A stretch of DNA of 64,000 bases from Massilia antarctica (GTDB lineage Bacteria; Pseudomonadota; Gammaproteobacteria; Burkholderiales; Burkholderiaceae_D). Below the pieces are notes generated by a model. That model saw only the letters and a program-made list of their open reading frames with translations. It made no database searches and was not told where the DNA came from. Of the stretch, positions 56,842 to 64,000 are shown in pieces. The position numbers and the translations under genes were made by a program. The stretch's first letter is position 1, and every line of letters begins with the position of its first letter. Where the stretch lies: assembly GCF_015689335.1 (NCBI RefSeq), contig NZ_CP065053.1, positions 4,278,001 through 4,342,000 on the forward strand, given 5' to 3'.

Positions 56842-59490
56842 CTAGGCTGGGAAGTACACGAACTCCCCATGCGCGACCCCGACCTCGAGGTCGGCCAGCG
56901 CGCTGCCTTCCATGGTCCTGGTGAGGAACTGGCGGCTGATATCGGGCAGCATCGAGTTGGTCAGGATCGCATCGATCATGCGGCCGCCCGATTCGCTTTC
57001 GGTACAGCGCTGTGTCACCAGTTCGACCACCGCATCGCTGTACCCGAACCGGATCGCGTAACGCTGCTCGATGCGCGCCTTGATGCGGTCCAGCTGCAGG
57101 CGGATGATTTGCTCCAGCATGGCCGGCGCCAGCGGATAGTAGGGGATGCTCACCAGCCTGCCCAAGAGCGCGGGCGGGAAGACCTGCAGCAGCGGCCCAC
57201 GTAGCGCCGCGGTCATCGCATCCGGCGTGGGCCTTGCGGTGCCGTCGCGGCACAGCTGCGCGATGACGTCGGTGCCCGCATTGGTGGTCAGGATGATCAA
57301 GGTGTTCCGGAAATCGATGACGCGGCCTTCGCCGTCTTCCATATAGCCCTTGTCGAATACCTGGAAGAACATCTCGTGCACGTCGGGGTGGGCTTTCTCG
57401 ATCTCGTCGAGCAGCACCACGGAGTAGGGCTTGCGCCGCACCGCCTCGGTCAGCACGCCGCCTTCGCCATAACCCACATAGCCCGGCGGCGCACCCTTGA
57501 GCGTGGACGCGGTGTGGGCCTCCTGGAATTCGCTCATGTTGATCGAGATGAGATTGTGCTCGCCGCCGTACAAGGCCTCGGCCAGGGCCAGCGCGGTTTC
57601 GGTCTTGCCCACACCAGAGGTCCCGGCCAGCATGAACACGCCGATCGGCTTGTTCGGATTATCCAGCCCGGCGCGCGAGGTCTGGATGCGCCTGGCGATC
57701 ATGTCCATCGCATGGTCCTGGCCAATCACCCGGCGCGCCAGCACGGCCGCGATGCCCAGGGTCGTTTCGACGTCGTTTTTCGCCATCCGCCCGACCGGAA
57801 TGCCGGTCCAGTCGCCCACCACGGCCGCCACGGCCTGGTAATCCACCGTCGGCAGGATCAGCGCTTGCTCGCCCTGCACGGTTGTGAGCTCCTGCTGCAG
57901 GGCCTTGAGCTGCGCCGTCATCGCATCGCGGCTCTCTGCGGATGGCGGCGGGGCGCCGTCGCGCAGGGTGGCGCGCAGGGCCAGCAACTGGTCGACCAGG
58001 GTGCGTTCGGCTTCCCAGCGCGACTCCAGCGCCGTCAGCCGCTCCCGTTCGAGGCCGAGCAGGTCGTTGGCGCAGTTGGCGCGCATGCCGGTGTCGATGC
58101 CGATGGCGCGCTCGCGGCCCACGATGGCCAGTTCCGTCTCCAGCGCTTCGATGCGGCGGCGGCTGTCGTCCACCGCCGCCGGCGTTGCATGCAGGCTTAC
58201 CGCCACGCGCGCGCAGGCCGTGTCGAGCAGGCTGACGCACTTGTCGGGCAGCTGGCGCGCCGGAATGTAGCGGTGCGACAGCTTGACCGCCGCATCGAGC
58301 GCTTCATCCAGGATCTGCACGCGGTGGTGCGCTTCCATGGTCGCGGCCACGCCGCGCATCATCAGCAGCGCGCGCGCCTCGTCCGGCTCGTCGACCTGCA
58401 CCATCTGGAAACGCCGCGTCAGGGCCGGGTCTTTTTCGATATGCTTTTTGTACTCGGCGAAGGTGGTCGCGCCGATGGTGCGCAGGGTGCCGCGCGCCAG
58501 GGCGGGCTTGAGCAGGTTGGCGGCGTCGCCGGTGCCGGCCGCGCCGCCCGCGCCGACCAGGGTGTGCGTCTCGTCGATGAACAGGATGACCGGCTTGGCG
58601 CTGCCCTGGACCTCGTCGATGACCGCGCGCAGGCGCTGCTCGAATTCGCCCTTCATGCTGGCGCCGGCCTGCAACAGGCCGACGTCGAGCATCAAGAGCT
58701 GCACCTCTTTCAAGGCCGGCGGCACGTCGCCGCGCGCGATGCGCTGGGCGAAGCCTTCCACTACGGCGGTCTTGCCGACGCCGGCTTCGCCGACCAGGAT
58801 GGGATTGTTCTGGCGCCGCCGCATCAGGATATCGACCAGCTGGCGGATTTCGTCGTCACGCCCGACGATCGGGTCCATCTTGCCCTCGCGCGCCTGCGCG
58901 GTCAGGTCGACGGTGAATTTTTTCAGCGCTTCGTGCTTGCCCATGGGGCCGGGCGCGATGGCGCCGCTGGCCACGCCCGGCGCCACGTCCACGCCATTGC
59001 TGGCCGTGAGCCGGGCCTCGGGCGACTGGGCCAGCAGGGACGCGAAGGCATCGGCCAGGTCGTCGGCGCGCAGCTTGTCGAACTGGCTGGAGATGGCCAG
59101 CAGCGCGTGGCGCAGGTTGGCGGTCTTGAGCATGCCGATGAGCAGGTGGCCGGAGCGGATGTGCACTTCGCCGAACAGCAGGGTGCCGTACACCCAGGCC
59201 CGTTCCACCGCCTCGTCGAGCCGGGATGACAGGTCGGTCACCGACGTGGCGCCGCGCGGCAGCCGGTCCAGCGCCGCCGTCACGTCGCGCGCCAGGGCCG
59301 CCGCATCGAGATCGTAGTGCTCGACGATGCGGCGCAGGTCGCAGTCTTGCTGCAATAGCTGGTGCAGCCAGTGGACCAATTCCACATACGGATTGCCGCG
59401 CAGTTTGCAGAACACGGTACTGCTCTCGATCGCCCGGTAGCACAAGGTATTGAGCTTGCCAAACAAGGCAACGCGACTGATGTCGGCCAT
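56842..59490 (-). CDS. clpV: Type VI secretion ATPase ClpV (TssH)
   Basis: AAA+ disaggregase of 882 aa that recycles the contracted T6SS sheath. The N-domain starts ADISRVALFGKLN, typical of ClpV rather than ClpB. Walker A motifs are GEAGVGKT and GTSGVGKTE, with Walker B ILFIDETHTL and VVLLDEIEKAH. A middle coiled coil (about 410-520) is shorter than in ClpB. It lies 19 bp after tssG, the standard tssFGH order. Confidence 0.95.
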   Translation of the reverse strand: MADISRVALFGKLNTLCYRAIESSTVFCKLRGNPYVELVHWLHQLLQQDCDLRRIVEHYDLDAAALARDVTAALDRLPRGATSVTDLSSRLDEAVERAWVYGTLLFGEVHIRSGHLLIGMLKTANLRHALLAISSQFDKLRADDLADAFASLLAQSPEARLTASNGVDVAPGVASGAIAPGPMGKHEALKKFTVDLTAQAREGKMDPIVGRDDEIRQLVDILMRRRQNNPILVGEAGVGKTAVVEGFAQRIARGDVPPALKEVQLLMLDVGLLQAGASMKGEFEQRLRAVIDEVQGSAKPVILFIDETHTLVGAGGAAGTGDAANLLKPALARGTLRTIGATTFAEYKKHIEKDPALTRRFQMVQVDEPDEARALLMMRGVAATMEAHHRVQILDEALDAAVKLSHRYIPARQLPDKCVSLLDTACARVAVSLHATPAAVDDSRRRIEALETELAIVGRERAIGIDTGMRANCANDLLGLERERLTALESRWEAERTLVDQLLALRATLRDGAPPPSAESRDAMTAQLKALQQELTTVQGEQALILPTVDYQAVAAVVGDWTGIPVGRMAKNDVETTLGIAAVLARRVIGQDHAMDMIARRIQTSRAGLDNPNKPIGVFMLAGTSGVGKTETALALAEALYGGEHNLISINMSEFQEAHTASTLKGAPPGYVGYGEGGVLTEAVRRKPYSVVLLDEIEKAHPDVHEMFFQVFDKGYMEDGEGRVIDFRNTLIILTTNAGTDVIAQLCRDGTARPTPDAMTAALRGPLLQVFPPALLGRLVSIPYYPLAPAMLEQIIRLQLDRIKARIEQRYAIRFGYSDAVVELVTQRCTESESGGRMIDAILTNSMLPDISRQFLTRTMEGSALADLEVGVAHGEFVYFPA

Positions 59491-59509
59491 GAATTTTCCT
59501 TCGTCGGAG

Positions 59510-60520
59510 TCAGCCCGCGCGGGGCTGGGGGTTGATAAGCAGTTGATCGGCATCGTGCGCCGGCCTGGTACTGGTGACGTAGCTGGTCCAGCCCAGGCGG
59601 GTGGCGGCGCCCAGGCGCAGGCCCGGTACCTCGGCCCTGGCGAGGATCAGGCGCACGTCCCAGTCGGGCACCGTGCCGGCGTACAGCCTGACCCAGTCGG
59701 CCAGGCGCCGCATGCTCTCGCCGCCCGGGAGCATGCGTTTGTAGTCGTGCAGCGACAGGGGGCCGAACACGATGCGGAACTTGTGCTGGTAATCCCACAC
59801 CTGGCGCCCGAGCACCGTGGACTGGCCCAGGCGGTTGCCGCGTTCGCGCGCGCCGATGCGGGTCTGGCTGTCGTCCGGTAGCGGCATCCAGTGGCCGACG
59901 AACTGCTCGATCCGCACCGGCAGGGCGAAATAGTCGCGCAGCAGCGTCACCAGCCCGGCGGCCGGGCGCGCCCGATTGGCCAGCAGGCCGGCCACGTGCA
60001 GCTTGGCGGCGTCGCCGATGCTGTCGCGGCCCTTCATGGCGGGTGAGCCGATGCCGCACAAGCTGCCGACGTAATCGGCGAAGCGGTCGCTCTGTGGTCG
60101 GTCGAAGCCGACCACCGGCTCGGCGCAGGCGCGTGCGCGGTAGAACAGCGAGAGCATCCGGTGATGAAACACGTCGGCGAATGCCGCCAGGGTGGTGTCG
60201 CCTGCGTTGCGCACGCGCTCGCGCGCATGCTCGGTCAGGTGCAGGGGCAGGGCGCCGCCGGGGCCGAACATGCCGAAGAAATTGACGGACAGGCGAGGCG
60301 GTACGCGCGATGCCGCCGGCACGTAGGCGCCGACTGCGCTCGCCTGGAATGTCAGCACCGGGTCCTGGCCGAAGCGCACCGGATCGTCGCCCGCGCGCAG
60401 CGAGGCGCCGATGCGCGGCTTGTGCGGATGGGCGTTCTCGAGCAGGCGCAGGATCTGGAAGAATTCCATGCCGTGCGCGCCGGCCTGCAATTGCGCATCG
60501 AGCGCTACAGGATCGCGCAT
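59510..60520 (-). CDS. tssG: Type VI secretion baseplate protein TssG
   Basis: 336 aa baseplate wedge subunit. The family start is clear (HGMEFFQILRLLENAHPHKP), as are PRLSVNFFGMFGPGGALPLH and LLRDYFALPVRIEQFVGHW. The start ATG lies inside the end of tssF (16-bp overlap). It binds TssF in a 2:1 wedge in the known baseplate structures. Confidence 0.94.
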   Translation of the reverse strand: MRDPVALDAQLQAGAHGMEFFQILRLLENAHPHKPRIGASLRAGDDPVRFGQDPVLTFQASAVGAYVPAASRVPPRLSVNFFGMFGPGGALPLHLTEHARERVRNAGDTTLAAFADVFHHRMLSLFYRARACAEPVVGFDRPQSDRFADYVGSLCGIGSPAMKGRDSIGDAAKLHVAGLLANRARPAAGLVTLLRDYFALPVRIEQFVGHWMPLPDDSQTRIGARERGNRLGQSTVLGRQVWDYQHKFRIVFGPLSLHDYKRMLPGGESMRRLADWVRLYAGTVPDWDVRLILARAEVPGLRLGAATRLGWTSYVTSTRPAHDADQLLINPQPRAG

Positions 60521-62367
60521 ACGCCGCTGCTGGCGGGCCAGCGCATGATGTCGCCGCGCGCCACGGTGCGAATGACCGTTTCGGTGAACGAATTGATCGA
60601 CACATATTGGGCAAAAAAGCGGTTCAGGACCGCGCCGAGCAGAAAGGCGCCGCTGCCTTCGAAGGCGGCGTCGTCGAACGTGACGGTAATTTGCAGGCCG
60701 CGGCCGAAGGCGATGGGGCCGGGGGCGGACAGGCGCCGCGTGACGGTGGCCGAACTGACCGAGCGCAGGCCCTCGATCTGGCGCTGGCCTTGCAGGTCGC
60801 CCGTCTGGCAGTACAGCGACAGCAGTTCGCGCAAAGCCACGGCGCCATGTTCGGGATCGCTGTCGAGCAGCGACAGGTAGTTCAGCGACAGGTGATTCAT
60901 CAGGCGCCAGGTGGCGCTGCCCTCGGCGAACGAGGGGAATGGCCGGCTCGGCCCGGCCACCACGCGCGCTGCCGTGACCGGCGCATCGGTGTCGGCCACC
61001 AGGTCGGTCTTGCCCAAGCCGAGCGGCATCGACAGCGGCAGGTCGCGGTTGGTGCACCACAGGGTCAGGCCGAGCTGGCGCAGGTCGGCGCGGTAGGGCG
61101 CTTCGGCCGCATCGACGATGGCGATGTACGTTTCGCTGCCGATGTAGCTGGAACGCGGCCCGTGCTGCTTTTGGTGCTGCGACAGTGCGCGCCGCTCGCG
61201 CCGGATCTGGAAGTACGCGCGGCCATCGCCGCCGCCATCCTTGGCGCAGTAGAAGGGCAGGAAGGCCTGTTCGGCGCCGGCGCCGCTGCCGTATCCGGTG
61301 ACGCGGTCGATGTGGTGTACTTCGTAGTCGAGCGGGCGGGTGCGGTCGACCAGCACGTGGTATTCGAACTTGTCGTCGGCGACGTTGATGCGGTCGGCGC
61401 GGCGCGGGAACAGGTTGGCGGCCGGCGTGCAATGGAGCGCGAAGTGACTGGTGTCGAGCGCCTGCTCAAGGTGGGCGTCGGTGCGGTTGAGCAGCACGAT
61501 GATCTCGATTTCCGTGTCGTCGCAGGCGCGCAGCGCACCTTGCAGTTGGCCGATTTCGACGAAGTGAAAGCGCTGCGGGAAGGCGAAATACTCGCGCAGC
61601 AGGCGAAAGCCGTCGAAACTGCGGCCGCTGCCCGGCAGCAGCGCTTCGTCTTCGTCCAGTCCCAGTGGGCGCAATGCGCTCTTGGGCAGCAGCTTGTGCC
61701 AGCGCGCGGGGCGGGTGGCGGGCAGCACGAGAATGCCCTCGATCCCGGCCAGCATCGCTTCGTGAATGCGGGCCGGCATGGCGTCGCTGCCGCGCAGATG
61801 CAGCGCCAGGGTGTCGAGCGCCAGGTCCTTGAAAGCGATATCGCCCGTGGTGCGCAGACGCAGCCGGATGCCAGCCTTGACGCCGGCCGGCAGCGCCACG
61901 TCCAAGGTGCCGCCGTGCGTGAAAAAATTCGCGGCCACCAGTTCGATCGGCCACAGGGTCAGCGCGTGGGCGCTGCGGTATTCGCAAGCGGTTGTGTCGC
62001 CCTTGCCAAGCACGCTGCGCATGGCGGTGCCGCGCGCCACGGCCACGCCGGCGGCGAGGGCGGGGTGCGACAGGTCGGGCTGCAACTGCACCACCGCCAT
62101 TGATGGCGTGGGGGCGAGCAGCTGCGGGTAGACCAGTTCGGCCAGGTGCTCGGTGAAGCGCGGGAATTGAGCGTCGATCTTCATCTGCACGCGCGCGGCC
62201 ATGAAGCTGAAGCCTTCCAGCAGGCGCTCCACGTACGGGTCGGCGCACTCGAAAGCATCGAGGCCGAGGCGTCCGGCGATCTTGGGATAGTCGCGTGCGA
62301 ATTCGCCGCTCATCTCGCGCAAGTGATGCAGCTCCTGGCTGTAGTAGCGCAAGAAGGCGGGGTTCAT
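60505..62367 (-). CDS. tssF: Type VI secretion baseplate protein TssF
   Basis: 620 aa. The start MNPAFLRYYSQELHHLREMS and the stretches EFARDYPKIAGRLGL and DPYVERLLEGFSFMAARVQM are the TssF signature. In most clusters tssE, encoding the gp25-like wedge piece, lies just upstream, but here the upstream side is an intergenic region. TssE may lie elsewhere in the cluster beyond this window. Confidence 0.95.
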   Translation of the reverse strand: MNPAFLRYYSQELHHLREMSGEFARDYPKIAGRLGLDAFECADPYVERLLEGFSFMAARVQMKIDAQFPRFTEHLAELVYPQLLAPTPSMAVVQLQPDLSHPALAAGVAVARGTAMRSVLGKGDTTACEYRSAHALTLWPIELVAANFFTHGGTLDVALPAGVKAGIRLRLRTTGDIAFKDLALDTLALHLRGSDAMPARIHEAMLAGIEGILVLPATRPARWHKLLPKSALRPLGLDEDEALLPGSGRSFDGFRLLREYFAFPQRFHFVEIGQLQGALRACDDTEIEIIVLLNRTDAHLEQALDTSHFALHCTPAANLFPRRADRINVADDKFEYHVLVDRTRPLDYEVHHIDRVTGYGSGAGAEQAFLPFYCAKDGGGDGRAYFQIRRERRALSQHQKQHGPRSSYIGSETYIAIVDAAEAPYRADLRQLGLTLWCTNRDLPLSMPLGLGKTDLVADTDAPVTAARVVAGPSRPFPSFAEGSATWRLMNHLSLNYLSLLDSDPEHGAVALRELLSLYCQTGDLQGQRQIEGLRSVSSATVTRRLSAPGPIAFGRGLQITVTFDDAAFEGSGAFLLGAVLNRFFAQYVSINSFTETVIRTVARGDIMRWPASSGVCAIL

Positions 62368-62504
62368 GACGGACGCCGGGCAGAGCGCCTGTAGTGGCAG
62401 TTCAGCATGGCAAAGCGCTCCTGGGTTGAGTTGATGACCGAGTTCTCACGTGTCCGGTGCCTGTGGCGCGGTCAATTGTAGAGCGGCTATCAAAAGCGAG
62501 AACG

Positions 62505-62554
62505 CTAATTATTCTAATTGTTCTAACCATTCTTAATGGTCCTAATATTCTTGG
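62505..62554. repeat. Phased CTAAT repeat upstream of 62676 gene
   Basis: CTAAT or near-CTAAT units start at 62505, 62514, 62523, 62532 and 62542, so they lie 9-10 bp apart on one helix face. The right part (62527-62554) is a degenerate copy of 63462-63490. It sits in the region between divergent tssF and the rightward gene, in clearly AT-richer DNA. Confidence 0.6.
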
Positions 62555-62675
62555 AGGTGCAGTCCGAACTCGACTACCTTCGATCCATCAGCCACGTGTT
62601 TTGCGCGCCATCGGCGAAGCGGGGCAAGGTACTTCATACGCCTGCAGCTCCTACCTACTTACGTGAGGGATAACA

Positions 62676-63293
62676 ATGGGTTTCTACGAATTTAATGCAC
62701 CCGAACCTGGTGATCTTGTGTATGGCCTCGCCGATGAGCGGCAGAAGTATTTGGTCAGCGGCGCGCTGAAAGAGTTAGGGGTGATCGATTCCTACGCCGT
62801 CGTCCGGAGCGAACTGGAGAAATTCGATAGGTTGCCAACACCGGCTGCGAAGAAAGATAACCTCGAGTTGTTGGACTGGCTGGAGAAAGACAAGAAGTTT
62901 CGACACGCCGGTGCGCCCGCCACGGAGACCACGTTGGCGCTGCGTCGTAAATGCAAGGGTGGAATCAAGTGGGCATTCTCCAGAAATCGAACCATTCATT
63001 TCGTGCTGGACGGACTGGATATTGCCGGCACCATGACGAAATTAACCGAATTCGATCGTCCCAGCGCGGATGGGACGAAACGGCGGTCATATACCGGTGC
63101 GGAACTGCGCTTTATTTATAGAAATCGGCACGATGAACAATTCATCAAGGGCATCCAATTTTGGAAGGAATTCAAACAAGTCGAGCCACCATGGGTCACC
63201 AAGCCGGAAGACTTTGAACGGTATCAACCACGAAGTACCTTGCATCCAAGCCACCCAGCCGGGTCGCTAAAAGGATGTTGCATTATTTCCTGA
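62676..63293 (+). CDS. Unknown T6SS-linked protein ending in a CaaX-type motif
   Basis: 205 aa, soluble, no signal peptide, not firmly recognised. The central region reads RTIHFVLDGLDIAGTMTKL and SYTGAELRFIYRNRHDEQFI, followed by KGIQFWKEFKQVEPPW. I vaguely recall such segments in uncharacterised proteins linked to secretion systems. The last residues are KGCCIIS, and CIIS fits the eukaryotic CaaX prenylation signal. GC content is visibly lower than in neighbours (by eye), suggesting transfer. GAGG lies 7 bp before the ATG. Lying between tssF and tssA, it could be a T6SS effector, perhaps aimed at eukaryotic cells, or an unrelated cargo gene. Confidence 0.75.
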   Translation: MGFYEFNAPEPGDLVYGLADERQKYLVSGALKELGVIDSYAVVRSELEKFDRLPTPAAKKDNLELLDWLEKDKKFRHAGAPATETTLALRRKCKGGIKWAFSRNRTIHFVLDGLDIAGTMTKLTEFDRPSADGTKRRSYTGAELRFIYRNRHDEQFIKGIQFWKEFKQVEPPWVTKPEDFERYQPRSTLHPSHPAGSLKGCCIIS

Positions 63294-63581
63294 CAGGCGA
63301 TCGGGCGCGACAGTGCCGCCGTCAACGCTGGTAGCGGTGCCGCACCGAGTGCGGCATTTGCCTTGCCGACCAGGCGCGTCTTCACGCGCAACGCGTTGCG
63401 GCGCCGCTGCCCGAGCCACTCCCCAACGCGCTTACGCTAATGAGTTGGCTTTTCATCCTAACGATTCCTAATGGTTCTAATAGTCGTTGGAAGACGTTGC
63501 CACTGCGGATATCGTGGATTCATCGACGGCACCCGTTAGTGTGCCAGCCACTTAACCGAACACTGAGTATTCTAAACTTCC
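63294..63581. other. Intergenic region ahead of tssA
   Basis: 288 bp with no gene. The left half is GC-rich and could fold, but no terminator with a T tract is visible. The right half holds the second copy of the CTAAT-type repeat and probably the tssA promoter. Confidence 0.45.
63437..63490. repeat. Second CTAAT-type repeat, upstream of tssA
   Basis: Units at 63437 (CTAAT), 63458 (CTAAC), 63468 and 63477 (CTAAT) are spaced 21, 10 and 9 bp. The block 63462-63490 aligns with 62527-62554 with a handful of differences (shared words TAATGGT, CTAATA and TTGG). It ends about 90 bp before tssA. Confidence 0.6.
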
Positions 63582-64000
63582 ATGGCCGAATCCGACAACA
63601 TCGCGACCCATCCAATGCCTGCGGGCTCCGACGCCGGTGTGTCTTGCGGCCCGAACCTGGAATACGACGCCGACTTCCTCGCACTTGAAGAACTCATGCT
63701 CGGCAAACCCGAAGTCCAGTACGGCACGACCATCGTTGCAGCCGTTGAGCCGGAGTGGAAAGCAGTCGAGTCGCTCGCCGTAGCCCTTCTCGAACGCAGC
63801 CGCGATCTGCGTATCGCCTGCCCGCTGCTGCGCGCATCGCTTGCTTTGCACGGCCTGCGTGGCCTGGCCGATGGCGTGACCCTGATCGACAATCTTCTGA
63901 CCGCGCACTGGGACGATGTCCATCCCCAGCTCGATCCGGCCGACGACATGGACCCGACCCTGCGCGTCAATTCCCTGGCCATGCTGGCCGACAGCGATGC
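63582..64000 (+). CDS. tssA: Type VI secretion protein TssA (5' part only)
   Basis: The first 139 codons of a TssA/ImpA-type protein, cut by the window end. The ImpA N-terminal domain is clear: GPNLEYDADFLALEELMLGK, EPEWKAVESLAVALLERSRD, ACPLLRASLALHGLRGL and HWDDVHPQLD. TssA caps or starts the sheath and tail tube. It is transcribed away from tssFGH, so the cluster has at least two units. Confidence 0.92.
   Translation, partial: MAESDNIATHPMPAGSDAGVSCGPNLEYDADFLALEELMLGKPEVQYGTTIVAAVEPEWKAVESLAVALLERSRDLRIACPLLRASLALHGLRGLADGVTLIDNLLTAHWDDVHPQLDPADDMDPTLRVNSLAMLADSD

Noticed and set aside
57376..59229. A 617-codon plus-strand frame opposite clpV
   Set aside because: Shadow of ClpV; no motifs.

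Overview
The window looks like a chromosome segment of a high-GC betaproteobacterium, probably Oxalobacteraceae (Massilia/Duganella/Janthinobacterium-like). This placement is inferred from gene content, base composition and FNR-type promoter style, not from a marker gene. Several genes appear to use TTG starts with good ribosome binding sites. No tRNA, rRNA, CRISPR array or insertion sequence was recognised.

Layout. (1) 1-2456: a leftward methyl-accepting chemotaxis gene cut by the window edge, and a small unrecognised ORF. (2) 2609-11404: an oxidative (Weimberg-type) D-xylose pathway, xylX-xylB-xylC-xylD, with overlapping start/stop codons, followed by the XylFGH xylose ABC transporter. A REP-like palindrome sits in frame inside xylC and a related one lies between xylF and xylG. 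(3) 11424-22954: SGNH esterase lipoprotein, GH95 alpha-L-fucosidase, TonB-dependent receptor, GH35 beta-galactosidase and GH31 alpha-xylosidase with a PA14-like insert, ending at a strong terminator. Blocks 2 and 3 together read as a xyloglucan utilisation locus joined to the pathway that burns the released xylose.

(4) 23213-32420: a nitrous oxide reductase cluster nosZ-R-D-F-Y-L, a c-type cytochrome and an ApbE/NosX flavin transferase, followed by a small lipoprotein gene. (5) 32977-47224: a low-oxygen island with four FNR-type boxes (TTGAT-N4-ATCAA or close). It contains a beta-CASP RNase-like gene with an AMP-phosphorylase-like gene, acetate kinase with phosphoketolase, a three-gene ABC efflux system, a DksA/TraR-like protein, an MgtC/DUF4010-like membrane protein and a tandem UspA. 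The first four enzymes could together turn RNA ribose into acetyl phosphate and ATP under hypoxia.

(6) 47813-49069: a secreted metalloprotease-like protein. (7) 49378-53871: a Fur-box-preceded iron operon (two small membrane proteins, PepSY protein, siderophore receptor) with a terminator. (8) 53908-56830: an unrecognised protein, a DHA2-type MFS exporter and a divergent AraC regulator. (9) 56842-64000: type VI secretion genes tssF-tssG-clpV (leftward) and tssA (rightward, truncated by the window). Between them lies a lower-GC gene of unknown function whose product ends in a eukaryotic-style CaaX motif (CIIS). A degenerate ~30-bp repeat precedes both that gene and tssA.
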